64,000 nucleotides of DNA from Pseudalkalibacillus salsuginis (lineage in GTDB: Bacteria; Bacillota; Bacilli; Bacillales; Fictibacillaceae). The position numbers and the translations under genes were made by a program. Shown piece by piece: positions 1-8,211 of the stretch. Within the stretch, counting starts at the first letter, position 1; each line of letters begins with the position of its first letter. Under the pieces are notes generated by a model, which was given only the letters and a program-made list of their open reading frames with translations, was not told the origin of the DNA and did no database searches. The DNA is taken from the NCBI RefSeq assembly GCF_021646685.1, contig NZ_JAKJHW010000006.1:124001-188000 (forward strand). Direction: 5' to 3'.

Positions 1-2
1 AA

Positions 3-335
3 TTTACAATTGAAGGTGGAAAACGCTTATTCTACCGGCTCCATAATCTGAAGGAGCGGCCGACAGCCGTTTTTACTGGAAGTGATGAAGTAGCTTCAGG
101 GCTCATATTCGAAGCAAGGAAAAATGGCTATCGGATTCCTGATGATCTTGCCGTCATTGGATTTGACGATCAACCAGTCGCAGAATTGTTGGGCCTGACA
201 ACGGTCAAGCAACCTGTCCACCAATTAGGAAGGACTGCGATGGAATTGATGGTCGAACAAATCCAATCATCCCGAAAAATCAGCTCTAACCGGGTCGAAT
301 TACCATTTGAACTGATCATTCGAGATTCAACATGA
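3..335 (+). CDS. LacI/GalR-family transcriptional regulator (C-terminal part only)
   Basis: Only the last 110 codons are in the window; the gene starts upstream. The visible part resembles the end of the sugar-binding effector domain of LacI/GalR repressors: TAVFTGSDEVA, IPDDLAVIGFDD and LTTVKQPVHQLGRTAMEL are typical family segments. The DNA-binding domain is outside, so operator specificity cannot be read. It lies 69 bp upstream of, and in the same direction as, a sugar ABC transporter operon, so it is probably the local repressor responding to a maltose-type sugar (inference from context). Confidence 0.85.
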   Translation, partial: FTIEGGKRLFYRLHNLKERPTAVFTGSDEVASGLIFEARKNGYRIPDDLAVIGFDDQPVAELLGLTTVKQPVHQLGRTAMELMVEQIQSSRKISSNRVELPFELIIRDST

Positions 336-371
336 AAGATTTTTATCCATATTCTTTTTTTTAAAGATTTA

Positions 372-385
372 TGAAATCGATTCCA
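372..385 (+). promoter_or_regulatory. cre-like / LacI-family operator in front of the sugar ABC operon
   Basis: The sequence TGAAATCGATTCCA matches the Bacillus catabolite-responsive element TGWAANCGNTNWCA at 13 of 14 positions and has a near-palindromic centre. It ends about 20 bp before the start codon of the solute-binding protein. It could be bound by CcpA or by the LacI-type regulator encoded just upstream, since both families use CG-centred palindromes. Confidence 0.6.
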
Positions 386-404
386 ATTTAAGGGAGAGAT
401 CAGT

Positions 405-1703
405 ATGAAAAAACCAAAATGGACAAGTTTATTCTCAATTTTACTTATTTTAAGTCTTATCCTAGCGGCCTGCAGCTCTAATGAAGATAGTGGAAGCGGC
501 GGTAATGATGATGAAAAAGGATCAGATGAAAAAGAAGTGACGATCGTATATGCAAGAGGTCAAGATGCAACGAAAGCGACAGATGAAATCATCAAAGCGT
601 TCGAAAAAGAACACCCGAACATCAAAGTTGAATTCCGTGAAATGCCATCTGACACTGGTGCCCAGCATGATGCTTACGTCACAGCATTAAACGGTAAATC
701 AAGTGAAATCGATGTCATGGACCTTGATGTCGTGTGGCCGGCAGAATTTGCGCAGGCAGGTTATGTCATGCCGCTCGATCGCTTTTTGAAAAAGGATGGA
801 ATCAATCTTGACGATTATAACGAAGGAGCAGTAACTGCTGCGAACTTCCAGGGAAAACAATGGGCGATGCCTAAATTCATCGATGCAGGAATGCTTTTCT
901 ATCGTACCGATATAACGGAAGAACCACCCAAAACATGGGATGAACTTATGACCGAAGCAAGTGAACTTCAAGGTAAGGAAGGCACGAAATTCGGGTACTT
1001 GATGCAAGCGAAGCAATACGAAGGATTAGTATGTAACGCGGTTGAATTCATTGCATCTTACGGCGGGGCGATCGTCAATGAAGACGGCGAAGCAGTGGTT
1101 GATAGTCCAGAAGCAATCAACGGCCTTAAGAAGCTGGTTGAAGTAGCGAATGCAGACTTCGTACCTAAAAACATCACGACATTCACAGAAACTGAATCCC
1201 ATACGTCATTCATTGAAGGAGAGTCTCCGTTCATCCGTAACTGGCCGTACCAATATGCTTTAGCAAATGACGAAGAGCAATCTAAGATTGTCGGAAATGT
1301 GGGAGTTGCACCACTGCCAGCAGGTGACGCAGGATCCGCTGCAGCACTCGGGGGATGGATGACTGCAATCAATAAATTTTCCGAACATCCACAAGAAGCC
1401 TGGGAATTCGTAAAATTCATGACTGGGCCTGAAGGGCAAAAGATTTCAGCGATCCATGGCGGTCTTGCTCCTACGATCCCTTCTCTCTTCGAGGATGAGG
1501 AAATTTTAGAAGCGAACCCGTTCTTTAAAGAAGAAGGATTCGTAAACGCACTCGAGTCTGCGGTATCTCGTCCGGTTGTTCCAAACTACCCTGAGATTTC
1601 AGAAATCATTCAAATCGAAGTCTCTAAAGCGATTGCAGGGGAGAGTACACCAGAAGAAGCAGCTAAAGCGATGCAATCAAAAATCGATAGTGCAATGAAA
1701 TAA
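405..1703 (+). CDS. Sugar ABC transporter solute-binding lipoprotein (MalE/family 1 type)
   Basis: 432 residues. An N-terminal lipoprotein signal ends in the lipobox LAAC (Cys23), followed by a Ser/Gly/Asp-rich linker, so the mature protein should be anchored on the outer face of the membrane. The body is a family 1 extracellular solute-binding protein (for example WPYQYALAN and ALGGWMTAIN, typical of the MalE/ThuE/LpqY group). It is first in an operon with two MalFG-like permeases and a GH13 alpha-glucosidase, which points to maltose, isomaltose-type oligosaccharides or trehalose as substrate; the exact sugar cannot be read. The RBS GGGAGAG precedes ATG405. No transporter ATPase gene is nearby, so a shared MsmX-like ATPase is expected. 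Confidence 0.9.
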   Translation: MKKPKWTSLFSILLILSLILAACSSNEDSGSGGNDDEKGSDEKEVTIVYARGQDATKATDEIIKAFEKEHPNIKVEFREMPSDTGAQHDAYVTALNGKSSEIDVMDLDVVWPAEFAQAGYVMPLDRFLKKDGINLDDYNEGAVTAANFQGKQWAMPKFIDAGMLFYRTDITEEPPKTWDELMTEASELQGKEGTKFGYLMQAKQYEGLVCNAVEFIASYGGAIVNEDGEAVVDSPEAINGLKKLVEVANADFVPKNITTFTETESHTSFIEGESPFIRNWPYQYALANDEEQSKIVGNVGVAPLPAGDAGSAAALGGWMTAINKFSEHPQEAWEFVKFMTGPEGQKISAIHGGLAPTIPSLFEDEEILEANPFFKEEGFVNALESAVSRPVVPNYPEISEIIQIEVSKAIAGESTPEEAAKAMQSKIDSAMK

Positions 1704-1748
1704 CGAAAATCGGATAGGGCTGGCTCTAACATGTGTCACTCGGGGTTG

Positions 1749-1777
1749 GTATCTTGATGTCATCCTGAGTAAGATAC
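1749..1777 (+). other. Small stem-loop between solute-binding protein and permease genes
   Basis: GTATCTT at 1749-1755 and AAGATAC at 1771-1777 can form a 7-bp stem with a 15-nt loop in the 114-nt gap after the binding protein gene. No T-run follows, so it is more likely an mRNA-stabilising or processing hairpin, as is common after binding-protein genes of ABC operons, than a terminator. Confidence 0.35.
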
Positions 1778-1817
1778 GATTGGGTCAGCTTCTATCATTG
1801 AAAGGTGTGAAAAGGGA

Positions 1818-3128
1818 TTGAGTGATCATACTTCAAAACCTAAGAAGAAACGCAAACTTTCTGAGAGCTCCACTGCTTATTTATTGATTGCACCTTCCTT
1901 GCTTTTGATTCTCGTTATTGCGATATGGCCGGTTATCCAGTCCTTTTATTTTTCTTTGTTTGATTTGAGGCTGAACAATCCTACCAAATCAGAAGTCCAT
2001 ACGAGCCATATGATCGATCTTCAGCGTTATTTGGATAACTACTTTCTCTTAGAAGGTGCGATTGATAATGAATTAGATAAGGCTGATCAAGGTAACGCCG
2101 AAACTTTGAATGGTGTGAAAGAGGACCTTTCAAAGCTTGATTCATCTTTATTAGAGGATGGAAAAATCAAAGAACGATATGAAATCATTGATGAAAAGCT
2201 GATGAATCTCGAAAAGGTCGGTTCAAAGGAGAAGCTTGTCGAGGTTGAGAAAGACAGGGCCGAGGAAATCCAAACTGAACTAAATGATATCGAGGAGAAA
2301 TTGAAGGGTCTTGATGAACTGGAAGACCCGAAGGCAGTCAAAGGTTTAAGTTCTGCGTTAGCCGATTCGATAATCAAACCTAACTTTATCGGATTCGACC
2401 ATTATGCAAAGAATTTGACGGACAAAAGAATGTGGATGTCAATCTGGAATACAGTCGTGTTCACAGTCGTTTCAGTTGCAATTGAATTAGTGATCGGGCT
2501 GATGATTGCTCTGCTTATCAATAAAGCTTTCTTCGGAAGAGGACTAGTCCGTGCATCCATCCTTATACCATGGGCGATTCCTACCGTTGTAGCCGCACTG
2601 ATGTGGAAGTTTCTATATGATGGCCAGAATGGAATCGTCGCAAAAATATTTGAAGAGATCGGTCTTGTCGAACGAATGGCTACGCTTCTCACCAACGATA
2701 CCGGTGCAATGTTCTCCGTCATTTTCGCTGATGTGTGGAAAACGACTCCATATATGGCGTTATTACTGCTTGCAGGGCTGCAGACGATACCGACAAGCAT
2801 GTATGAAGCAGCCGCAATCGATGGGGCGAACAAGTGGAAACAGTTCTTTACCATTACACTTCCTTTATTGAAAACCAGTATTCTTGTCGCTTTGTTATTC
2901 CGTACATTGGATGCATTCCGCGTGTTTGATCTCATTTTCGTATTGACCGGCGGGGGTCCTGCCAACTCAACTGAAACCATATCCTTGCTCGCCTATAAAG
3001 TCATGATCGCTCAATCAAACTTTGGAGAAGGTTCAGCCCTATCTGTGGTTGTTTTCATCTGTGTAGCAATCATCTCCATGATTTACATTTCTTTATTAGG
3101 CAGAGATCTTTTGGAAGACAAAAAATAA
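1818..3128 (+). CDS. Sugar ABC transporter permease, MalF type, with long extracytoplasmic coiled-coil insertion
   Basis: 436 residues from a TTG start with AAAGGTG upstream. Membrane permease of the MalF/UgpA family: first membrane segment about residues 20-45, the remaining segments after about residue 205, and the EAA loop (EAAAIDGANKWKQFF) near residue 328 that contacts the ATPase. Family members of this class are usually near 290-310 residues. The excess is a strongly charged segment at about residues 55-185, rich in Glu, Lys and Leu and predicted to be coiled coil, between membrane segments 1 and 2. By topology it should face outside, where E. coli MalF also has its P2 loop, but the sequence is unlike P2. 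Pairs with the next gene to form the channel. Confidence 0.9.
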   Translation: MSDHTSKPKKKRKLSESSTAYLLIAPSLLLILVIAIWPVIQSFYFSLFDLRLNNPTKSEVHTSHMIDLQRYLDNYFLLEGAIDNELDKADQGNAETLNGVKEDLSKLDSSLLEDGKIKERYEIIDEKLMNLEKVGSKEKLVEVEKDRAEEIQTELNDIEEKLKGLDELEDPKAVKGLSSALADSIIKPNFIGFDHYAKNLTDKRMWMSIWNTVVFTVVSVAIELVIGLMIALLINKAFFGRGLVRASILIPWAIPTVVAALMWKFLYDGQNGIVAKIFEEIGLVERMATLLTNDTGAMFSVIFADVWKTTPYMALLLLAGLQTIPTSMYEAAAIDGANKWKQFFTITLPLLKTSILVALLFRTLDAFRVFDLIFVLTGGGPANSTETISLLAYKVMIAQSNFGEGSALSVVVFICVAIISMIYISLLGRDLLEDKK

Positions 3129-3150
3129 AGAACAGGAGAGGGTGAGTTGA

Positions 3151-3978
3151 ATGCAGAAAAAAGCTGGGCCTTTGTTTTATGTCGGTTTATCCGTATTTAT
3201 ATTTTTAGTGATGTTCCCGTTTTTATGGATTCTGATCAGTTCATTGAAGCCAGTATCTGAATTATTCGGGGAAAAGGCGTTCGTTCCATTTACATCAGAT
3301 CCTACTTTTGTAAACTATCAGTCTGTATTCGTGAACCATCCATTCTTGACATACCTGAAAAATAGTTTGATAGTCTCTGGGGTTACAACTATCTATACGG
3401 TACTGATCGCTTCCTTTGCGGCTTATGCGATTGCACGGATGAAGTTCAAAGGTAAGACCGTTATTTTGGGGCTTGTACTATCTGTCTCGATGTTTCCACA
3501 GATCGCTACAATCTCCCCGATCTATATCATTTTGAAAAATCTAGGCCTGACCAACAGTTACATCGGGCTGATCATACCGTATACGACTATTACATTACCA
3601 TTATCGATATGGATCCTTGTTACGTTCTTCAGAAAGATCCCCTTCGATCTGGAAGAGGCTGCAAAGATTGATGGAGCATCTATCATGCAAACGTACTGGA
3701 GGGTTATACTACCGCTTGCTGTACCAGGGATTTTCACAACAGCCATCCTTGTATTCATAGCGGCATGGAACGAGTTCTTGTTCGCGCTTGTTTTGAATAC
3801 ACAAGAAGCCTATAAGACAGTGCCCGTAGGGATTGCGATGTTCCAGGGACAGTTCACGATTCCATGGGGTGAAATATCAGCAGCTACAGTTGTCGTTACA
3901 GTACCTTTAGTGATTATGGTCTTGTTATTCCAACGCCGGATTGTGTCAGGACTGACATCAGGTGCGGTAAAAGAATAG
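3151..3978 (+). CDS. Sugar ABC transporter permease, MalG type
   Basis: 275 residues, six expected membrane segments, and an EAA loop (EEAAKIDGASIMQTYWR) near residue 167, all typical of MalG-type permeases. It starts 22 nt after the MalF-type gene with the RBS AGGAGAGGG. It forms a heterodimeric channel with the preceding permease and takes sugar from the lipoprotein encoded at the head of the operon. Length is normal for the family. Confidence 0.92.
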   Translation: MQKKAGPLFYVGLSVFIFLVMFPFLWILISSLKPVSELFGEKAFVPFTSDPTFVNYQSVFVNHPFLTYLKNSLIVSGVTTIYTVLIASFAAYAIARMKFKGKTVILGLVLSVSMFPQIATISPIYIILKNLGLTNSYIGLIIPYTTITLPLSIWILVTFFRKIPFDLEEAAKIDGASIMQTYWRVILPLAVPGIFTTAILVFIAAWNEFLFALVLNTQEAYKTVPVGIAMFQGQFTIPWGEISAATVVVTVPLVIMVLLFQRRIVSGLTSGAVKE

Positions 3979-3994
3979 CAGTGTTTTGGAAATG

Positions 3995-4085
3995 CTTTGA
4001 AAGGGATATTTGCGATACTCCTCTTCAAGGAAAGCGATCCTGGTGAGACCCCGCCGTAAGGAGGCTTGCTGTCTCGTACAAACCT
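3995..4085 (+). repeat. Degenerate copy of a Bacillaceae intergenic repeat
   Basis: The gap between the MalG-type gene and the glucosidase contains CTGGTGAGACCCCGCC and AAGGAGGCTTGCTGTC, which look like decayed parts of a dispersed intergenic repeat I recall from many Bacillaceae (core CAGGTGAGACCCCGC ... GAGGAGGCTTG). This is recognition from memory, not an alignment; only one copy is seen in this window. Confidence 0.4.
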
Positions 4086-4120
4086 AACGCAAAATAGAGC
4101 TTTAATGATAGGAGGCAATT

Positions 4121-5818
4121 ATGGCAACAAAGCAATGGTGGAAAGAAAGTGTAGTCTATCAAATCTATCCGAGAAGCTTCAACGACAGCAATAATGACGG
4201 GATAGGAGATTTGAACGGAATCATTGAAAAGCTGGATTACTTGAAAGAGCTGGGTGTGGATGTCGTATGGTTATCGCCGGTTTATGAGTCCCCGAATGAT
4301 GATAATGGGTATGACATATCCGACTACCGTGGGATCATGGATGAGTTCGGAACGATGGAGGATTGGGAACGTCTAGTGGATGAGATGCATCGGCGGGGCT
4401 TGAAGCTTGTCATGGACCTTGTCGTTAATCACTCCTCAGATGAACACGCGTGGTTTACAGAATCCCGGAGATCAAAAGATAATCCGTATAGAGATTATTA
4501 TATTTGGCGACCTGGCAAGAATGGTGCCGAACCGAACAATTGGGTATCGTTTTTCAGTGGATCAGCCTGGCAGTATGATGAAACGACAGATGAATACTAT
4601 TTGCACTTGTTTACGAAAAAACAGCCGGACTTGAACTGGGAAAACCCGAAACTTCGGAAAGAAGTGTATGATCTAATGACATTTTGGCTTGATAAAGGTG
4701 TTGACGGGTTCCGAATGGACGTCATTAATGTCATTTCAAAAGCGCCTGGGTTACCCGATGCAAAGGTCACGAGTGATCGGAAATATCAGTGGGGCGGCGA
4801 GCATTTTGTAAATGGTCCTCGATTCATGGAATTCATACATGAGATGAACGAAAAGGTCATTTCAAATTATGACGTTATGACTGTTGGCGAAATGCCGATG
4901 GTTACACCCGAAGACGGTGTCCGTTTCACGAATGAGAAAGATGGGATCGTCAACATGCTTTTCCAGTTTGAACACATGGATGTTGACAGCATCCCAGGAC
5001 ATTCGCTTGGGAAATGGGCAATCAATAAAGAATGGAAACTCACGGATCTTAAGAAAATCATGAGCAAATGGCAAATCGCGATGCAAGAGGGGAACGGCTG
5101 GAACAGTCTTTACCTCGAAAACCATGACCAGCCACGATCCGTTTCGCGATTCGGAAATGACAAGAATTTTCATGAGGAATCCGCTAAAATGCTTGCGACC
5201 TGGCTACATATGATGCAGGGTACTCCTTATGTTTATCAGGGACAGGAGCTTGGCATGACGAACGTCGCTTTTGAGCGACTCGAGGATTATAAGGATGTAG
5301 AAATCCATAATTTCTATCGGGATGTTGTTGAGGACGGAAATGAAGACCCTGATATGATCATGGAAGCGATCCGTGTAAAGGGAAGGGATAATGCAAGAAC
5401 ACCAATGCAATGGAATCGTGGCACCAATGCAGGTTTCACAAGTGGCGAGCCCTGGATCAAAGTGAATCCGAATTATACGGATATCAACGCCGAACAGCAG
5501 GTGGACGATCCAAATTCGATTTTTTCTTATTATAAAGAATTGATCCAGCTGCGAAAGCAACATGAAATCGTGGTTTATGGTGATTATCAGCTGATTCTTG
5601 AGGGGGATGAGCAGATTTATGCCTATACACGTACCATGGGGGATGAAAACCTGCTTGTTGTAACCAACTTCAGTGATGGAAAACCTGTCTTCAAGCTGCC
5701 AGAACACATCTCTTTTGATCGAAAAGAGCTTTTGATCGCAAACTATGATGTACGGGATGAGGAAATCGAGGAGTTCACGTTAAAACCATATGAAGCACGT
5801 GTTTATAAGTTGAAATAA
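4121..5818 (+). CDS. malL: GH13 alpha-glucosidase, oligo-1,6-glucosidase-like
   Basis: 565 residues, cytoplasmic, normal length for GH13 subfamily 31. Conserved regions are clear: VVNHSS (about 101-106), GFRMDVI with nucleophile Asp200, TVGEMP with acid/base Glu257, and NHDQPR with Asp336. The residue after the nucleophile is Val, which in this subfamily is linked to cleavage of alpha-1,6 bonds, so isomalto-oligosaccharides are favoured over maltose; trehalose-6-phosphate hydrolase is less likely because no PTS partner is present. RBS is GGAGG. It closes the sugar ABC operon and would hydrolyse the imported oligosaccharide to glucose. Confidence 0.88.
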   Translation: MATKQWWKESVVYQIYPRSFNDSNNDGIGDLNGIIEKLDYLKELGVDVVWLSPVYESPNDDNGYDISDYRGIMDEFGTMEDWERLVDEMHRRGLKLVMDLVVNHSSDEHAWFTESRRSKDNPYRDYYIWRPGKNGAEPNNWVSFFSGSAWQYDETTDEYYLHLFTKKQPDLNWENPKLRKEVYDLMTFWLDKGVDGFRMDVINVISKAPGLPDAKVTSDRKYQWGGEHFVNGPRFMEFIHEMNEKVISNYDVMTVGEMPMVTPEDGVRFTNEKDGIVNMLFQFEHMDVDSIPGHSLGKWAINKEWKLTDLKKIMSKWQIAMQEGNGWNSLYLENHDQPRSVSRFGNDKNFHEESAKMLATWLHMMQGTPYVYQGQELGMTNVAFERLEDYKDVEIHNFYRDVVEDGNEDPDMIMEAIRVKGRDNARTPMQWNRGTNAGFTSGEPWIKVNPNYTDINAEQQVDDPNSIFSYYKELIQLRKQHEIVVYGDYQLILEGDEQIYAYTRTMGDENLLVVTNFSDGKPVFKLPEHISFDRKELLIANYDVRDEEIEEFTLKPYEARVYKLK

Positions 5819-5846
5819 GGAACGGAAGCAGTATCCCGTTCCTTTT
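5817..5846 (+). terminator. Rho-independent terminator of the sugar operon
   Basis: AAGGAACGG (5817-5825) pairs perfectly with CCGTTCCTT (5836-5844) around a 10-nt loop and is followed by a T-rich run. It begins at the stop codon of the glucosidase gene. Confidence 0.85.
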
Positions 5847-5865
5847 CTCTTTTATAAATTATCAT

Positions 5866-6294
5866 TTAATTCATGAAAGTCGAACTTTTGGATCCTTGAC
5901 CTTTAAAGATGATCCGATCGAGTGCAAAAGCCTTGGAACCACTGATAGAAAGGGCTACTGACATCGCTAGAAGAACAAGGTCCAATTCATAACCGGCCAT
6001 TTGGTCATTTCCTAAAAATCCTGCTGCAAGTTTCACTTTTACGATCGCACCGATCATTAATAGAGCAAATAATGCGGATACGACTCTACTGAATAAACCA
6101 AGAACCAGAGCGATCCCACCGATAAGTTCCAATAAAGCAACACCATAAGCCATAAATCCGGGAAGCCCCATGCTGCCGAACATTTCTGCCACATTTCCAA
6201 TCCCATTCTGGAATTTTACAAGACCATGGATAAAGAAGGTTATCCCTAATATCACCCTTAGAACCAAATTACTTGCTTCATACTTGTTTTCCAT
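5866..6294 (-). CDS. DoxX family membrane protein
   Basis: 142 residues with four hydrophobic segments. LRVILGITFFIHGLVKF near the N-terminus and the ELIGGIALVLGLFSR segment are typical of DoxX/DoxD-like proteins (MhqP, YfiD and CatD type in Bacillus). Family members in Bacillus are often linked to quinone or thiol stress, but nothing here shows the substrate or partner. RBS GGGAGG lies upstream on the minus strand. It is a single-gene unit convergent with the sugar operon and shares the intervening terminator region. Confidence 0.85.
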   Translation of the reverse strand: MENKYEASNLVLRVILGITFFIHGLVKFQNGIGNVAEMFGSMGLPGFMAYGVALLELIGGIALVLGLFSRVVSALFALLMIGAIVKVKLAAGFLGNDQMAGYELDLVLLAMSVALSISGSKAFALDRIIFKGQGSKSSTFMN

Positions 6295-6862
6295 CTTTCT
6301 TACCTCCCAAAATAATGTTTTTTAAAATGGATATATTGCACCCCCACCGGCAATACGGCAGGGAAATAAACACTTTAGCAATTTCAGACATGAGTAAAGC
6401 CGATTTTTCCTACCCTATACAGTGCACCGGCTCCTTCAATGTCTTACTGAAGATCAAAACCCAAGGGGCTGACCTTCGACAATCGTTCCAGCCACCATCA
6501 TCATAACATTTTGGTTCAAAACTTTCCTTTTCTCAAAAGGTTGTTCGAAACGATGAGAGTCAGACATTTACGGGACAGCCCTAACTATGTACAGCAAAAC
6601 CTTTATAAGGGAAGCTTATTTGAGATGATTCTTTTCAGTATATCATGAGGTTATTATTCTTTTATTCTAACCTGATATCCATTTTGTTAAAAATGTTCTG
6701 AGAAGGTAAAGTTGTAGTCTTGATCTATTCCGATAACCGAATTGACCGAAGTAATCCTTCGATTAATCTGGAAACTAATAAGTCCTTTTTGCCTGTAAGT
6801 GGAATAGTACTACGTTTTAAATAACGGTAGAACGGAAATGTAGTGTAAAAGGAGGTAATCCT
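6295..6862. other. 568-bp gap without a recognisable gene
   Basis: This stretch holds the upstream region of the DoxX-like gene (minus strand) and of the small gene at 6863. About 6340-6510 has a higher G+C content and several short inverted repeats and does not look like random spacer, but I could not match it to a riboswitch class or a protein family in any frame. GGGACAGCCCT at 6569-6579 resembles a half of the GGGGCTGTCCC hairpins seen at 41442 and 51738. The rest is A+T-rich. Confidence 0.4.
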
Positions 6863-7060
6863 ATGGATTCTAAAAATATTAAAACTCAAAATAAACAGAA
6901 GCACCCTGTCCAGAAAGAACCTGATCATACACTCCATGAGGATGAAACCGTAGATCCGATGCCTGTTGAAGACCAGGAACTAGAGATTAAGGAAGAGAGA
7001 AATAAACATCAAACAAAAAACAATTCTTCAAGCCAAAAACGTTATCGTAAAAATGAATAA
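6863..7060 (+). CDS. Small hydrophilic hypothetical protein
   Basis: 65 residues, highly charged, rich in Lys, Glu, Gln and His, with no membrane segment or Cys, so probably disordered. I do not recognise a family. It is believed real because a near-perfect RBS, AAAGGAGG, precedes ATG6863 by a suitable distance and a clean terminator follows directly. It stands alone between divergent and convergent neighbours. Small, acidic-basic proteins of this kind in Bacillaceae are often spore or stress proteins, but no evidence for that role is visible. Confidence 0.6.
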   Translation: MDSKNIKTQNKQKHPVQKEPDHTLHEDETVDPMPVEDQELEIKEERNKHQTKNNSSSQKRYRKNE

Positions 7061-7064
7061 AACG

Positions 7065-7093
7065 AAAAGCGACCTTTTCATGGTCGCTTTTTT
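7065..7093 (+). terminator. Bidirectional-looking terminator
   Basis: AAAAGCGACC (7065-7074) pairs with GGTCGCTTTT (7082-7091), followed by more T. The A-run on the other side allows it to serve the convergent RpiR-type gene as well. Confidence 0.85.
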
Positions 7094-7106
7094 ACACTGT
7101 AAGCGA

Positions 7107-7970
7107 TCAAAAACGCTTGACAGATATTGCTTTTCTCATTTTGTTCAAGGATTCCTGCGATTTATCCTTCGTTTTCATCATGACATTCACATACAAAGCA
7201 TCAATGATACTCAGTTGGGCGATCCGCGAGGCTAAAGCTTCTGAACGATAATCTGTCTCTTCAGATGTCGTGAACAGAGGAACGTCCACTTTTTGCCCCA
7301 GTGGGGATTTAGCCAGTGTTGTGATTCCGATTGTTTTCACCTTATTTTGTTTTGCGACATCCAGCACATCCAACGAGTCTTTGTTCGTTCCGGAATGCGA
7401 AATGAACACGATTACATCTTGCTCAGTCAGTTGGGATGCAGCCATCAGCTGAAAATGCGAATCAGAATAGGCAGCAGATTGAATCCCGCTTCGTAAAAAC
7501 TTATGATGAGCATCCTCTGCAACTATACCGGAGCCGCCATTTCCGTAAAATTCCACTTTTCTAGCACGGATGATTAACTCAACTGCCCTTTGATAAGGTT
7601 CCTGCTCTAAAATGTGAGTGGTCTCTTCAAGGGTCCGGATGTTGGATCGAAATACTTTTTGGGCAACCTCTTTTTCATTATCGGTTTCATTGATCGTTTC
7701 ATGGATATCCTTGACAGGGTTGACGATCTCCGAGGCCAGAGCAATCTTCATCGCTTGGTAACCTTTGAAGCCAAGCCGTTTACAGAAACGGAAAACAGTC
7801 GCCTCAGCAACCTGCAGATCATCTGCCACCTGGCTGATCGTCGAATGGATGATGTGTTCTGGGTTATTCAATATATGGTCAGCAATCATTTTTTCTTTTT
7901 CACTGAACCTATTATAAAAGGAACGGATTCTAGGGATGCAGTGTTGTTGTTGGTCTTTACTCAACGTCAT
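7107..7970 (-). CDS. MurR/RpiR-family transcriptional regulator, likely of gluconate genes
   Basis: About 287 residues. N-terminal helix-turn-helix of RpiR type (STISQVADDLQVAEATVFRFCKRLGFKGYQAMK, about residues 44-75) and C-terminal SIS phosphosugar-binding domain (FYGNGGSGIVAEDAHHKF and VFISHSGTNKDSLDVLDVAK). It would bind a phosphorylated sugar such as 6-phosphogluconate. Divergently placed next to gnd-gntP-gntK, in the position occupied by the GntR-type repressor in B. subtilis, so it probably controls these genes. ATG7970 is chosen; a TTG at 7994 is in frame and would add eight residues, but GAGAGGAG lies between the two and very close to the ATG, so the start is uncertain. Confidence 0.85.
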   Translation of the reverse strand: MTLSKDQQQHCIPRIRSFYNRFSEKEKMIADHILNNPEHIIHSTISQVADDLQVAEATVFRFCKRLGFKGYQAMKIALASEIVNPVKDIHETINETDNEKEVAQKVFRSNIRTLEETTHILEQEPYQRAVELIIRARKVEFYGNGGSGIVAEDAHHKFLRSGIQSAAYSDSHFQLMAASQLTEQDVIVFISHSGTNKDSLDVLDVAKQNKVKTIGITTLAKSPLGQKVDVPLFTTSEETDYRSEALASRIAQLSIIDALYVNVMMKTKDKSQESLNKMRKAISVKRF

Positions 7971-8097
7971 TCTCCTCTCTGAAAAGATGTACAAAGCCTT
8001 AAACTACTTAATTCTTATTCGTCTGCTTCTTGTTAATAAGGATTATGTGATTTTATAACCATTTAAAGGCCATTACTATTATATACCATTCTATTAC

Positions 8098-8175
8098 GAA
8101 AAAAAATTTCTTGAAAGCGCTTGAAAAGAAAAAATATTTTTGTATAATTAGTGACAAAAGAAATATTTTTTCATC
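8098..8175 (+). promoter_or_regulatory. Promoter of the gluconate operon with cre-like box and A/T palindromes
   Basis: A -35 TTGAAA (8121-8126) and -10 TATAAT (8143-8148) are 16 nt apart. TGAAAGCGCTTGAA at 8112-8125 matches the cre consensus at 12 of 14 positions and overlaps the -35. Three near-palindromes, GAAAAAAAATTTC (8098-8110), GAAAAAATATTTTTG (about 8128-8142) and GAAATATTTTTTC (about 8160-8172), surround the promoter and are candidate sites for the adjacent RpiR-type regulator. Confidence 0.6.
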
Positions 8176-8211
8176 ATTTATCACTCATTATATCTCATTG
8201 GAGGTTTTATT

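Noticed and set aside
2402-2980. 192-codon open frame opposite the MalF-type permease
   Set aside because: Antisense shadow of a clearly conserved membrane protein gene; no ribosome site and no family features.
4121-5818. Trehalose-6-phosphate hydrolase (treA)
   Set aside because: Similar GH13 enzyme, but the operon has an ABC importer and no trehalose PTS, and the Val after the nucleophile fits oligo-1,6-glucosidases.
6273-6506. 77-codon open frame on the plus strand
   Set aside because: Starts inside the DoxX-like gene region without a ribosome site and has an unlikely composition (Pro, His, Ser-rich), so probably not translated.
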